Below are positions 1 to 9,114 of a stretch of 64,000 nt of DNA, in pieces. The position numbers and the translations under genes were made by a program. This stretch comes from an uncultured Acidimicrobiaceae bacterium (GTDB taxonomy: Bacteria > Actinomycetota > Acidimicrobiia > Acidimicrobiales > RAAP-2): contig CAIQOJ010000109.1 in the NCBI GenBank assembly GCA_903873395.1, positions 1 through 64,000 on the forward strand, written 5' to 3'. The notes below the pieces were generated by a model. That model was not told where the DNA came from and searched no databases. It worked only from the letters and a program-made list of their open reading frames with translations. Numbering within the stretch: position 1 is the stretch's first letter; the number at the start of each line of letters is the position of its first letter.

Positions 1-76
1 GGTGCGCTCGGCAGGATTCGAACCTGCAACCTTCTGATCCGTAGTCAGATGCTCTAATCCGTTGAGCTACGAGCGC
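1..76 (-). tRNA. tRNA-Arg (anticodon ACG)
   Basis: The minus strand folds into a full cloverleaf. A 7-bp acceptor stem pairs positions 70-76 with 4-10, the D arm has the usual AGCTC start, the anticodon loop reads CTACGGA, and the T arm has a normal GGTTCGAATCC. The anticodon ACG reads CGN arginine codons. Position 3 gives discriminator A, and positions 1-2 give CC, so a genomic CCA is possible but its last base lies outside the window. Confidence 0.97.
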
Positions 77-303
77 TTGTTGCCATCACTCGTGCACGGT
101 GCAGTCCAGTTCTTGAACTATCCCGCCCACGAGGACAGGCCGACACTCTAGCCGACCCGACCAGAGCCCGACCAAGCGGCCGTGACCTGAGCCAAAGGGA
201 AGCCGCTCCTCTACACTCACCTTGCCAGGAACTGCCCATCGGGAACAGGCCTGACCCCTCATCATCTCGATCCCTGACGGCCCAATCCGACCCCGGAGAA
301 CTC

Positions 304-1551
304 ATGCCCACCAACGCTCCTCTTCACGGCATCCGCATCCTTGAGGTCTCCGCCCTCGGACCGGCCGCCATTTCGATGCCCTTGATCGACCTCGGCGCCG
401 AGGTCATCAAAGTCGAGCCAGCGGCCGGCGACTACATCCGAGAGATGACCTGGCCCATTGTGGACGGCGTGTCGCTCATGCACCTCCATCTCAATCGAGG
501 GAAGCGCTCCATCGTCATGGATCTGCGCAACCCGGCCGATGTGGAGATCTTCAAGGAGTTGGCCGTGACCTGCGACGTGGTCGTCGAGGCCGGTCGGCCT
601 GGTGTTCTGGCCAAGCGGGGTGTGGGGTGGGACGACCTCTGTGCCCTCAAGCCCGACCTTGTGTTCTGCACCATCTCGGGCTACGGCATGACCGGTCCCT
701 ATAAGGACCTGCCCGCCCACGGCGTGGCCTTCGATACCTGGGCCGGCATCGTCTCCCCAGAGGTAAACGAACAAGGATTCTCCTACCTGCCTGAGCATGC
801 CTCCATGGGCATCCACGCCGGACCACTGTTCGGTGCCCTCGGGATCCTGGCCGCCGTGGTCCGGGCCAAGACCACCGGCGAGGGATCCTGCTTCGAGATC
901 GCCCAGTCCGACGCCGCTGCCGCCATGGACTGGTATCGGTCGGAGACCTGGCGGGCCTATGAGCGGCCCGAGACCGAGGTCACCGGCAACAGGTCTGACG
1001 ACTACGCCCGCCGTGACCCAGGAACCTCGGGCATGATCCACGGCGTCCGCTACCAGGTCTACGAGGCCGCCGACGGTCGCTACGTGCTCTTCATGGCCTC
1101 CGAGCAGTCACTGTGGAAGAACTTCTGCGAAGCGGTCGAGCGCACGGACCTCTTTGAGCGGTGGCCGGGCTCCAAGTATGCCGACCATGCCGTGGGCAAC
1201 CTCGAACTGCGTACCGAGTTGCGCGACATCTTCCGCACCAGGACCGCCGAAGAGTGGATCGCCTATGGCGTCGAGCGCAACTTCCCGGTAGCCCCGGTCA
1301 ACTCTCCGAAGACCATCGCCCACGACCCACAGTTCCAGGACCGCTTCTCGTGGTATCCGGTCGAGCAACTAGGTGCTGAGCAACTCGGTACCCCGCTCAA
1401 GTTCATCGGCGAGGAGCTCCCCACCCCCAGCCATGCACCAACCGTGGGCCAGCACACCGACGAGGTCGTGGCCGATCTTTTGGGGTGGGACGATGCTCGC
1501 CTGTCCGAGGCCAAGGCCCGCGGCGCACTGGGTGGAACGCCAGAAGGCTGA
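304..1551 (+). CDS. Family III CoA-transferase (CaiB/BaiF)
   Basis: A 415-residue protein of the formyl-CoA transferase/carnitine CoA-transferase family, which moves CoA between carboxylic acids through an aspartyl-CoA anhydride. The N-terminus (GIRILEVSALGP, residues 9-20) and the GAEVIKVEPAAGD segment are typical. Asp144 in AFDTWAG sits where the catalytic aspartate of the family lies. Length is normal (about 400). The ATG follows CGGAGAACTC, an acceptable ribosome-binding site. It is monocistronic. The acyl substrate cannot be told from sequence; nearby thiolase-like and oxidoreductase genes suggest fatty-acid, steroid or aromatic acid catabolism, which is inference. Confidence 0.9.
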   Translation: MPTNAPLHGIRILEVSALGPAAISMPLIDLGAEVIKVEPAAGDYIREMTWPIVDGVSLMHLHLNRGKRSIVMDLRNPADVEIFKELAVTCDVVVEAGRPGVLAKRGVGWDDLCALKPDLVFCTISGYGMTGPYKDLPAHGVAFDTWAGIVSPEVNEQGFSYLPEHASMGIHAGPLFGALGILAAVVRAKTTGEGSCFEIAQSDAAAAMDWYRSETWRAYERPETEVTGNRSDDYARRDPGTSGMIHGVRYQVYEAADGRYVLFMASEQSLWKNFCEAVERTDLFERWPGSKYADHAVGNLELRTELRDIFRTRTAEEWIAYGVERNFPVAPVNSPKTIAHDPQFQDRFSWYPVEQLGAEQLGTPLKFIGEELPTPSHAPTVGQHTDEVVADLLGWDDARLSEAKARGALGGTPEG

Positions 1552-1809
1552 TCGCCTGGTGAACCATGCGCTAGCCAGACGCCGGGCCAGCCCCGTTCCT
1601 TCGACGGCCCCGGCGAGCCCCAACCACCAGCGCGCCTTACTTGACCCAGGTCCCCACCGGGGGCGACGTGCTTGGGCATTCCGTCAAAGGACCCGTTGAA
1701 GCGCACTCGTCGGGTGGGCACTGGAGGGATCTTCCAATCTGGGCCGATCCTCACGTCACCAGAGTGGGCCCGAGCAAAGGATCGAGATTAAACCTTGTCC
1801 ATGATCGGA

Positions 1810-2721
1810 TCAGCGTGCCACCAACTGAGAAACCTCAGCACGTTCGTTAGGCGTAAGCACCCACGAGCCAGCCCGGGCATTCAGGCGGATCTGGTGGGCA
1901 TTGGTGGCTCCAGCGATGACCGAGGCCACTCCAGGGGTGGCGGCCAGCCACGCGAAGGCCAGATCGAGCAGCGTGTGCTTGCGGGCCTCGGCCCAGGCCG
2001 TCAGCGCATCGAGCACATCAAAGTTCTCGTCGGTCAACGAGGCGTCGCCCCAGATGGCCAACCGGGTGCCATCAGGCGGTGCCTGGCCCCGGACATACTT
2101 GCCACTCAGTAGGCCACTGGCCAGTGGAAAGAAGGGCAGGTAGGCCACGCCGGTGGCTACGCACTCGGGCAGGACTTCAGTTTCGTCTCCCCGCTCGAGG
2201 AGGTTGAAGTGGTTCTGCAGGCTGACGAAGCGGGCATCGTCGGGCCCTACAGCGGCCTCGGCCTCACGCAGTTGGGCGATCGAGAAGTTGGAACATCCGA
2301 TCTCTCGGACCTTGCCTTCAGCTACCAGTTCGTCGAGCACTCCCAATGTGTCGGCGATGTGCGTCTCGGGATCGGGTCGGTGCAGTTGGTAGAGATCGAT
2401 GCGATCGGTGCCCAGCGCCCGCAGGCTCCGCTCGACGGCGTGGCGCACGTAGTCCGGATGAGCCCCGCCCGTCCCGTCCTCGCCTACCGGGCTGCCGAAC
2501 TTGGTGGCGATGACCACGTGGTCGCGTCGGCGGCCCAAGGCCTGGCCGAGGCGCACCTCGCTGTCGAGATAGGAGTCAGCAGTGTCGAAGAAGTTGATCC
2601 CCTCTTCGATGGCGGCATCGACCACCGGCGGCACCGCGCCGGCTTGCATGAAGAAGCCGAAGTTGTTGGTTCCGAGCCCGACCACCGAGACGTCGAGACT
2701 GCCAATCTTGCGCATTTCCAT
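1810..2721 (-). CDS. Aldo/keto reductase
   Basis: A 303-residue NAD(P)H-dependent aldo/keto reductase with the (beta/alpha)8 family signatures. All four catalytic residues are present: Asp46 and Tyr51 in FDTADSY, Lys74 in ATKFG, and His114 in YQLHRPD. The C-terminal cofactor-binding part (SVIAGATN) is present. The frame stays open upstream to 3030, but residues before MEMRKIG have no family similarity, so the start is placed at 2721 (the ATG at 2715 is equally possible). The substrate is unknown. No obvious operon partner: the gene upstream (3208) diverges. Confidence 0.9.
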   Translation of the reverse strand: MEMRKIGSLDVSVVGLGTNNFGFFMQAGAVPPVVDAAIEEGINFFDTADSYLDSEVRLGQALGRRRDHVVIATKFGSPVGEDGTGGAHPDYVRHAVERSLRALGTDRIDLYQLHRPDPETHIADTLGVLDELVAEGKVREIGCSNFSIAQLREAEAAVGPDDARFVSLQNHFNLLERGDETEVLPECVATGVAYLPFFPLASGLLSGKYVRGQAPPDGTRLAIWGDASLTDENFDVLDALTAWAEARKHTLLDLAFAWLAATPGVASVIAGATNAHQIRLNARAGSWVLTPNERAEVSQLVAR

Positions 2722-3207
2722 GGGCGCATGGCTACCACGCCAGGTGGGTGACCAGAGAACCCGTGAGAGCACTCCCTTGGTGGTCAAGCCGTGTGTGAAC
2801 CCACAGACGATGAGCCCAGGGTTACCGGAGCGGGTGCCATGCATGCTCCCGATGTCGCACTGATGACCATGGGCGTGAACCGCAACGGCCAGGTGACCAT
2901 CCACAAGGAACTCCGAGATCGATCGGGATCCACAGCGGGTCCATGATGTTTCTCGAAGGTGATGGTGTCTTTCGAAGGTAACTGGGTGTCTGTCGAGGTC
3001 GACAGGGATGCCCTCGTCATCCGGCAGCATGTCGGGGTCAGTTAATGGCCCAGCACATGCGGAGTTGCGGCGACATCTCGATGATCGTCGACGAGATCAT
3101 GGCGCTGACCCGGCCAGCCTGATCCACGCTCCACGCTGGGGATGTGGCACCACCCCTCGGTGAACCTCCTCTCGTCCTGGTTTCTGACGGTCCGTTAGGA
3201 TCCCCTC
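2722..3207. other. Divergent intergenic region without a recognised gene
   Basis: This stretch of 486 bases separates the minus-strand aldo/keto reductase from the plus-strand DUF35 gene. The minus frame remains open through most of it, but the translation (His- and Arg-rich) resembles no family I know, so I do not call a gene. The right end holds the palindrome and -10 element described at 3184-3201. The rest shows nothing further that I can support. Confidence 0.5.
3184..3201 (+). promoter_or_regulatory. TetR-like palindrome overlapping a -10 element
   Basis: Positions 3184-3198 read CTGACGG-T-CCGTTAG, a 15-base inverted repeat with one mismatch. The -10-like TAGGAT (3196-3201) overlaps its right arm and ends six bases before the ATG at 3208, so the transcript is probably leaderless. 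Palindromes of this kind around TGACNGNCNGTCA are common operators of TetR regulators of acyl-CoA and steroid catabolism; that regulator is not in the window. Confidence 0.55.
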
Positions 3208-3684
3208 ATGTCCACGGCCAAGACCCGCGTGCCCGCCATTGAGGGCTGGTTCACCCTGGACGAGGACGCCCCTGCGCTTCTCGGCTCTGCGTGCACCAGC
3301 TGCGGGAACATCGCCTTTCCCAAAGAGACCTACTTCTGTCGTAACCCGGAGTGCCAGGGCCGAGAGTTCGCCGAGACGCCGCTCAGCCGCACCGGGAAGG
3401 TCTGGTCCTACACCGATGCCTGCTACCAGCCGCCCGATCCTTACGTGCCGGCCGATCCCTACGTGCCCTTCGCCCTCTGTGCGGTCGAGTTGGCCGCCGA
3501 GCAGATGGTGGTCATGGGCCAGGTCGTCCCCGGCATTGGCGTCGACGACCTCACCATCGGCACCGAAGTCGAGTTGGTCCTCGACGTCCTGCATGAAGAC
3601 GACGAGCACGAGTACATGGTCTGGAAGTGGCGCCCCGTCGGCGCAACGAGCAGTGAGACGAGCGAGGGAGCGGCCGGTGCCTGA
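3208..3684 (+). CDS. DUF35 OB-fold protein with zinc ribbon
   Basis: A 158-residue protein of the DUF35 family. A rubredoxin-like zinc ribbon at the N-terminus has Cys29, Cys32, Cys44 and Cys49 (CTSCG and CRNPEC), followed by an acyl-CoA-binding OB-fold (roughly residues 60-140). Such proteins form complexes with thiolase-like partners, for example the Ltp2-DUF35 aldolase of steroid side-chain degradation. Here the partner is the next gene, whose GTG start overlaps this stop by eight bases, so the two are translationally coupled. There is no Shine-Dalgarno sequence; see the -10 element at 3196. Family assignment is firm, the pathway is inferred. Confidence 0.88.
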   Translation: MSTAKTRVPAIEGWFTLDEDAPALLGSACTSCGNIAFPKETYFCRNPECQGREFAETPLSRTGKVWSYTDACYQPPDPYVPADPYVPFALCAVELAAEQMVVMGQVVPGIGVDDLTIGTEVELVLDVLHEDDEHEYMVWKWRPVGATSSETSEGAAGA

Positions 3685-4876
3685 CGACAAGAGAGTCGCC
3701 ATCCTGGGTGCAGGCATGCACCCCTGGGGCAAGTGGGGCCGGAACTTCGTGGAGTACGGATTGGCCGCTGCTGGCGATGCTCTCGCCGAGGCCAACCTGC
3801 CGTGGACGTCCATCCAGTACGTGGCCGGGGCCGACACCATCCGCAACGGCTACCCGGGCTTTGTGGCCGGAGCCACCTTCGCCCAGGCACTGGGCTGGAC
3901 CGGAGCGCGAGTCTCCTCGGCCTACGCAGCATGCGCGTCAGGTGCCCAGGCCATCAACAACGCTCGGGCTCAGATCCTGGCCGGCCTGTGCGACGTCGCC
4001 CTGGTCATCGGTGCCGACACCACTCCGAAGGGCTTCTTCAAGCCCGTCGGCGGTGATCGCAAAGACGATCCAGATTGGCTGCGCTTCCACCTGATGGGAG
4101 CGACCAACCCGACCTACTTCGCCCTCTACGCCCGTCGGCGCATGGAGCTCTTCGGTGCCACCGAAGAGGACTTCGCTGCCGTCAAGGTCAAAAATGCTCG
4201 CCATGGCTTGGAGAACCCCTACGCCCGCTATCGCAAAGAGGTGACGGCAGACGAGGTTCTGGCGTCGCCGATGGTGGCCGACCCGCTGCGGCTCCTCGAG
4301 ATCTGCGCTACGTCCGACGGGGGTGCAGCCCTGGTGCTCTGCTCGATGGAGTTTGCCAAGCGCCATGCCGGCAACAAGGACCTGGTCACCATCGATGCCG
4401 TGTCCACGGTCACCCCTCGATTCCCCCAGGCCATCATCGAGATGCCCAACTTCTCAACCGACTCGTCGGTGGCCGCGTCCTCGGTGGGCCCGACCTTCAA
4501 GAACTCGATCGCCCTGGCCGCCTACGAAGAGGCCGGCATCGGCCCCGAAGACGTGAGCCTGGCCGAGGTCTATGACCTCTCCTCGGCGCTCGAGCTCGAC
4601 TGGTATGAGGATCTCAACCTGTGCAAACAGGGCGAAGCCGAGAGGCTCCTGCGCGACGGCGACACGACGCTCGGCGGTCGGGTGCCGGTCAACCCATCGG
4701 GTGGTCTGTCCTGCTTCGGCGAGGCCATTCCCGCGCAAGCCATCGCCCAGGTATGCGAGCTCACCTGGCAGCTCCGTGGCCAGGCCACCGGTCGCCAGGT
4801 CGAAGGAGCGCGCGTCGGGATCACGGCCAACCAGGGCCTCTTCGGTCACGGCTCCTCGGTCATCGTCTCCCGTTAG
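3677..4876 (+). CDS. Thiolase-like lipid-transfer protein (SCP-x/Ltp family)
   Basis: A 399-residue thiolase-fold protein beginning at a GTG (3677) preceded by GAGGGAG and overlapping the DUF35 gene. Cys86 in AACASG is at the thiolase nucleophile position. The second half lacks the usual GHPxGATG and C-terminal CGGG motifs and instead has NPSGGLSCFGEAIPAQ and NQGLFGHGSS, as in actinobacterial non-specific lipid-transfer/thiolase proteins. It is therefore unlikely to be a plain acetyl-CoA acetyltransferase. With its DUF35 partner it may carry out retro-aldol or thiolytic cleavage of an acyl-CoA side chain; this is inference from known Ltp-DUF35 pairs. Confidence 0.85.
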   Translation: MPDDKRVAILGAGMHPWGKWGRNFVEYGLAAAGDALAEANLPWTSIQYVAGADTIRNGYPGFVAGATFAQALGWTGARVSSAYAACASGAQAINNARAQILAGLCDVALVIGADTTPKGFFKPVGGDRKDDPDWLRFHLMGATNPTYFALYARRRMELFGATEEDFAAVKVKNARHGLENPYARYRKEVTADEVLASPMVADPLRLLEICATSDGGAALVLCSMEFAKRHAGNKDLVTIDAVSTVTPRFPQAIIEMPNFSTDSSVAASSVGPTFKNSIALAAYEEAGIGPEDVSLAEVYDLSSALELDWYEDLNLCKQGEAERLLRDGDTTLGGRVPVNPSGGLSCFGEAIPAQAIAQVCELTWQLRGQATGRQVEGARVGITANQGLFGHGSSVIVSR

Positions 4877-4960
4877 GCGACTCTTCCTAGCGGACGGCGC
4901 TCGGCGATTGAGCGAATCCAGAGGGGCTCGGACAGGGCCTTCTCTGGCGGACTGAGCTGC

Positions 4961-5905
4961 TCAGACGACCAAGACGATCTTGCCGAGTTTGGCTCCCGAA
5001 GCGAAGCGCTCGTAGGCCGCCGTGGCCTCTTCCAAGGGATAGGTGGCCTCGACGGGAACCGACAACGTTCCCTCAGCCAAGAGAGGCACCACCCGGTCCT
5101 CCATCAGGCGCGCCACTGCAGCCTTTTCCTCGATCGAACGGGCCCGCAGCGTCGAGCCCCCTACGGTGGCCCGTGCTCCCATCAACGCCAGCAGGTTGAT
5201 CTGAGCCTTGGCTCCTGCGCCAACACCGATGACGACTACCCGGGCACCGGGAGCAAGGTGAGCCAACACAGCCTCGACGCCGGCGGCACCGACGAGTTCG
5301 AGAGAAACGTCATAGGGCCCGTGATCACCAACGGCCTCGGGCACGATCACCTCGTCGGCTCCGAGTGCAGCCACGGCGGCATGGTGATCGAGATTGCGGA
5401 CACTGGCCACGACATGAGCCCCGACGGAGTGAGCCAACTGCACAGCCGCCGTTCCGACCCCACCGGCTGCCCCGGAGATCAGGACCCGGTCACCGGCAGA
5501 CAACCGACCTTGGGTGAGCAGGGCATCGGCCGCCGTCGAATACGCCTCGGGAGCCCCTCCAGCCTCGGCCGTCCCCAGTGCGGCAGGAACGGGCAACAGA
5601 TGGGATTCAGGAACCACCACCCGCTCGGCCTGCCCCCCTCCGCCGGTGATGGCCATCACCCGATCACCGATGGCACATCTGCCCATCGTGTTCGGCCCCA
5701 ACTCCAGGACGCGCCCGGCGAACTCCAGGCCAGGGATGTCGACGGGCGCCCCGGCCGGAGCCGGGTAGAACCCACGCCGCTGCAGCAGATCAGCACCATT
5801 GATGCCCGCAGCGACCACAGCGACCACCACCTCCCCCGGTCCCGGGACGGGATCCGGCCGTTCGGTGACGACCAGTTCTCCTGCAACAACGGTGACAGCA
5901 CGCAC
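4961..5905 (-). CDS. NAD(P)H:quinone oxidoreductase-like MDR protein
   Basis: A 314-residue zinc-free medium-chain dehydrogenase/reductase of the quinone oxidoreductase type. The N-terminal GroES-like domain contains GINGADLLQRRGFYP (35-49), and the Rossmann domain has ISGAAGGVG (143-151). The structural zinc cysteines of alcohol dehydrogenases are absent. The start is a GTG at 5905, six bases downstream of a TACGGT -10 element (5912-5917 on the plus strand), so it appears leaderless. It diverges from the CHAD gene and converges on the thiolase-like gene. The physiological substrate is unknown. Confidence 0.9.
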   Translation of the reverse strand: MRAVTVVAGELVVTERPDPVPGPGEVVVAVVAAGINGADLLQRRGFYPAPAGAPVDIPGLEFAGRVLELGPNTMGRCAIGDRVMAITGGGGQAERVVVPESHLLPVPAALGTAEAGGAPEAYSTAADALLTQGRLSAGDRVLISGAAGGVGTAAVQLAHSVGAHVVASVRNLDHHAAVAALGADEVIVPEAVGDHGPYDVSLELVGAAGVEAVLAHLAPGARVVVIGVGAGAKAQINLLALMGARATVGGSTLRARSIEEKAAVARLMEDRVVPLLAEGTLSVPVEATYPLEEATAAYERFASGAKLGKIVLVV

Positions 5906-6023
5906 CTATCCACCGTACCGGTCGGACCAAGGTCGTCCATACGATGCCGTTCGGCCCGTGATGCGGTGACACCCGGTGGGGACCCTGACTTCACCAGGCC
6001 CCGGCCGTAGTCTGAGGTCAGAC

Positions 6024-7079
6024 ATGGAGATCACTTCCAACCCGATGACCCACGGCGGCGACCCAGGGTCCGAGCAGACCTCAGAGGCCTTCGTTGCCGA
6101 TGGGCTGACCGACCCGAGCGCGGGCATGGTCCTCCATCGGGTCCTGGCTCTGTCGGCTCGAACGTTCCTCATGAACGACCTCGGCACCGAACTCGTCGAC
6201 GAGCGGCGCCGAGCTGGGCTGTCCGATGCGCTGGCCACAGTGCTCGCCGCACCACCGGTCTGGGACAGCGCCTCTCTGAAGCGGGGCGGCCTGACACCAC
6301 CAGCGCGGGGCGAAGATCGCATCGAGCGGATCCACCAGAGCAGGGTGGCGATGCGGCGCATCCGTTCCAACCTGCGGACCTTCCGACTGCTTCTCGACCC
6401 CTCGTGGGAGACGACCTTGCGCGCCGAGTTGGCGTGGTACGGCAACGAGCTGGGACGAACCCGGGACCTCGACCTACTGGCCGATCTCGTCGACCGTCAG
6501 GGTCCCGACGTCCTCGATGATGCCGACGTGGCTGCACTTTCCGACGTGGTCGATGAACGTCGAGCCGGTGCCATGGCCCGCATCAGCCGCGAACAGGCTG
6601 GACCCCGAAGGTTCGAGCTGACCGAGCAGATGCTGGTCCTCTGGGAGGGTCCAGCCTTCAAGTCCAAGGCGGCACGGCCAGCGGACGAGGTACTCCCCAA
6701 GATGCTCGGGCGAGCTTGGCGTGACGTCCGAGGGGCCGCCCGCACGGCCAAGAAATCGACGACCGAGCTGCACCTTCACCAGCTACGCATCCGGCTGAAG
6801 GACCTCCGCTACGGCTGTGAGACGGTGGCCTTGGTGGCTGGTGGGCCAGCCCGCAAGACCGGCAAAGCAGCCGAGCGACTGCAGGCCAGACTTGGTGACC
6901 TGCACGATGCCGCTCTCAGCATCGAGTGGCTTGAGGCTTTGGCCACCGAGCGACCCGACCTGGCTGCACCGGCTCGGCGGTTGGCCGATGCCCAACGTGT
7001 CGTGGCCGCCTCCACCCGCAAAGGATGGAAGGACGACCTCAAGGACGTCGAGCGCCGATGGCGTTCCTGGCAGGGCTGA
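6024..7079 (+). CDS. CHAD domain protein
   Basis: A 351-residue protein with a conserved histidine alpha-helical domain. The first helix pair carries His104, Arg107, Arg111-112 and Arg114 (IHQSRVAMRRIRSNLRTF), and the second repeat has LHQLRIRLKDLRYG about 140 residues later. CHAD domains bind inorganic polyphosphate through these basic residues. No CYTH domain is fused, although the first 35 residues are unconserved. The ATG at 6024 follows GAGGTCAG. It converges on the polyphosphate glucokinase gene with only 43 bases between the stops, which links both to polyphosphate. Confidence 0.88.
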   Translation: MEITSNPMTHGGDPGSEQTSEAFVADGLTDPSAGMVLHRVLALSARTFLMNDLGTELVDERRRAGLSDALATVLAAPPVWDSASLKRGGLTPPARGEDRIERIHQSRVAMRRIRSNLRTFRLLLDPSWETTLRAELAWYGNELGRTRDLDLLADLVDRQGPDVLDDADVAALSDVVDERRAGAMARISREQAGPRRFELTEQMLVLWEGPAFKSKAARPADEVLPKMLGRAWRDVRGAARTAKKSTTELHLHQLRIRLKDLRYGCETVALVAGGPARKTGKAAERLQARLGDLHDAALSIEWLEALATERPDLAAPARRLADAQRVVAASTRKGWKDDLKDVERRWRSWQG

Positions 7080-7122
7080 TCCGTCTGGCGCCAGCAGTGA
7101 CCCGCGACGGGCCGCTAATGAC

Positions 7123-7989
7123 TCAGGCTGGCGGCTTCGGGGCGTCAGCACCCGGGGTCTTGGGGTCCCACAGTCGGATGCCCCCGAGGATGCCCGCCGT
7201 GTTGTCCACGATGGTGATGTCGTCAGCCAAGCTGTGCCGTGGGATGCGCCGGGAGTTTCCTCCGCCGAGATAGAGGTGATCGAAGGCGAACAGCGCTCGC
7301 ATGTTGGCGATCGCCTTGTGGACCCGCTTGAGCCAGCGACCCTCGCCGATCTCCTTGCGGGAAGCCTCGCCCAGTTGGCTGTCGTAGGTCTCGCCCTTGC
7401 GGAACGGCTGGTGGGCGATTTCCATGTGGGGCAGAAGCCGGCCGTCGAGGAAGAGTCCCGTACCAAACCCGGTACCCAACGTGATCACCAACTCGAGCCC
7501 TTGTCCGCTGACCACGGCGGCCCCTTGCACGTCGGCGTCGTTGGCCACCTTGGTGGGTATCCCGAACTCCGCGGTCAGGACCCCGGCCAGGTCGAAGTGG
7601 TCCCAGGCCTTGACGAGTGCGGGGTCGATCTCGGAGCCGGGTCCTGACTTGGTGATGAAGTGCGGCGTGGTCAGCACGACACCGTCCCGGACCATGCCTG
7701 GATAGCCCACCGAAGCCCGCTCCGCCTGAGGAAGCGGGGCGATCAGACGCTTGAAGTCGGCCACCATCTTCTCTGGTGGAAGCGGGTAGGTGGTCGGGAT
7801 CTTGACCCGATCGGCCACCATGACGCCTCGAGCGTCCAGCACCGATCCTTTGATGCCCGTTCCGCCCACGTCGATGGCCAGAGTGAACGGGTGCTCAGGA
7901 GGCGTAGGCGGCTGGGATTCACCCTGCTGGGATTCACCCTGCTTGGGTGCCACAGCGTCGTCAGTATCGGCGTCAGAGGCGTGCGTCAT
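7123..7989 (-). CDS. ppgK: Polyphosphate glucokinase (ROK family)
   Basis: A 288-residue ROK-fold kinase. The phosphate-1 loop DVGGTGIKG begins at residue 40, and the phosphate-2 segment LGTGFGTGLFLDG is present. The whole length matches actinobacterial strictly polyphosphate- or polyphosphate/ATP-dependent glucokinases, which make glucose 6-phosphate from glucose. It lacks the ROK zinc-finger CXCGXXGC, as PPGK enzymes do. An unconserved N-terminal tail of about 35 residues contains a duplicated QGES. The ATG at 7989 lies seven bases after TAGCGT, so it is probably leaderless; the open frame upstream is ignored. Confidence 0.92.
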   Translation of the reverse strand: MTHASDADTDDAVAPKQGESQQGESQPPTPPEHPFTLAIDVGGTGIKGSVLDARGVMVADRVKIPTTYPLPPEKMVADFKRLIAPLPQAERASVGYPGMVRDGVVLTTPHFITKSGPGSEIDPALVKAWDHFDLAGVLTAEFGIPTKVANDADVQGAAVVSGQGLELVITLGTGFGTGLFLDGRLLPHMEIAHQPFRKGETYDSQLGEASRKEIGEGRWLKRVHKAIANMRALFAFDHLYLGGGNSRRIPRHSLADDITIVDNTAGILGGIRLWDPKTPGADAPKPPA

Positions 7990-8113
7990 GTCCCACACGC
8001 TAAACGGTACGGGGACTGGTGGGGGTAGGTTCACCGCATCGTCAGCCGATGTCGTCCGAGCGATCCGCTGAGCGAGTGGGCCAGCCGGTTCAATGAGAGC
8101 ACCAGGAGGAACC

Positions 8114-9106
8114 ATGGAGCAGCGCACGCTTGGGGCAGCAGGGCCGGTCTCGGTCATCGGTCTGGGCTGCATGGGGATGTCCGGCGCCTACGGCCCCGCC
8201 GACCGCGCCGAGTCGATCGCCACCATCCGCGCCGCCACCGAGGCCGGTGTGACGTTGCTCGATACCGGTGACTTCTACGGCCAGGGCCACAACGAGCTCC
8301 TCATCCACGAAGCCCTGGCCACCAGCAATCGCGAGGACGTGGTGCTGTCGGTCAAGTTCGGAGGCCTTCGTGGTCCCGACGGTGCCTGGCACGGCTTCGA
8401 CTGCCGGCCGGCCGCGGTGAAGAGCTTCCTCGCCTACTCACTGAACCGCCTGGGTGTCGACCACATCGACATCTACCGGCCGGCGCGCTTGGATCCCGAC
8501 GTACCCATCGAAGAGACGATCGGTGCCATCAGCGAAATGGTGGTAGCGGGCTGGGTGCGCCACATCGGTCTGTCCGAGGTCGGCCCCGAGACCATCCGCA
8601 GGGCGGCGGCGACCGCTCCCATCTGCGATCTGCAGATCGAGTACTCCCTCATGTCACGTGGCATCGAGGACCAGATCCTGCCCACAGTTCGCGAACTCGG
8701 AATCGCCGTCACCGCCTACGGCATCCTGTCGCGAGGCCTGCTCTCGGACCGTTGGTCCGCCGACCGGCACATCCCGCTCAGCGACTTCCGGTCCCACGCC
8801 CCTCGTTTCACCCGATCCAACCTTCCGACCAACCTGGCCCTCGTCGAGGCGCTGGCCGAGGTGGCGGCGGACATCGGTGGCTCGGTTGCCGAGGTGGCCA
8901 CGGCCTGGGTGCTTTCCCGTGGACAGGACATCGTGCCGCTGGTCGGCGCCAAGACACGCCAGCAACTGGCCACAGGACTCTCTGCGGTGGCACTCGACCT
9001 ACACGCCGAGCAGTTGGCCGCCATCGAAGCGGCGGTGCCCGCCGACCAGGTCGCTGGCACGCGTTATGCCCGACCTCAGATGCGCACCCTCGACTCGGAG
9101 CGCTGA
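8114..9106 (+). CDS. Aldo/keto reductase lacking the catalytic His
   Basis: A 330-residue aldo/keto reductase (AKR13/pyridoxal reductase-like). Asp50, Tyr55 (DTGDFYG) and Lys81 (SVKFGG) are present, but the segment that normally reads YYQHR is YRPARLDP, putting Ala124 where the His of the tetrad should be. The same substitution occurs in a known subgroup of the family, so it is not a sequencing oddity. The start at 8114 is set by AGGAGGA four bases upstream. It diverges from ppgK and is followed by the amidase after 97 bases. Substrate unknown. Confidence 0.88.
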   Translation: MEQRTLGAAGPVSVIGLGCMGMSGAYGPADRAESIATIRAATEAGVTLLDTGDFYGQGHNELLIHEALATSNREDVVLSVKFGGLRGPDGAWHGFDCRPAAVKSFLAYSLNRLGVDHIDIYRPARLDPDVPIEETIGAISEMVVAGWVRHIGLSEVGPETIRRAAATAPICDLQIEYSLMSRGIEDQILPTVRELGIAVTAYGILSRGLLSDRWSADRHIPLSDFRSHAPRFTRSNLPTNLALVEALAEVAADIGGSVAEVATAWVLSRGQDIVPLVGAKTRQQLATGLSAVALDLHAEQLAAIEAAVPADQVAGTRYARPQMRTLDSER

Positions 9107-9114
9107 CACACACC

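Noticed and set aside
2940-3060. Insertion sequence end between the aldo/keto reductase and the DUF35 gene
   Set aside because: The region has no transposase frame and no matching inverted repeat or target duplication.
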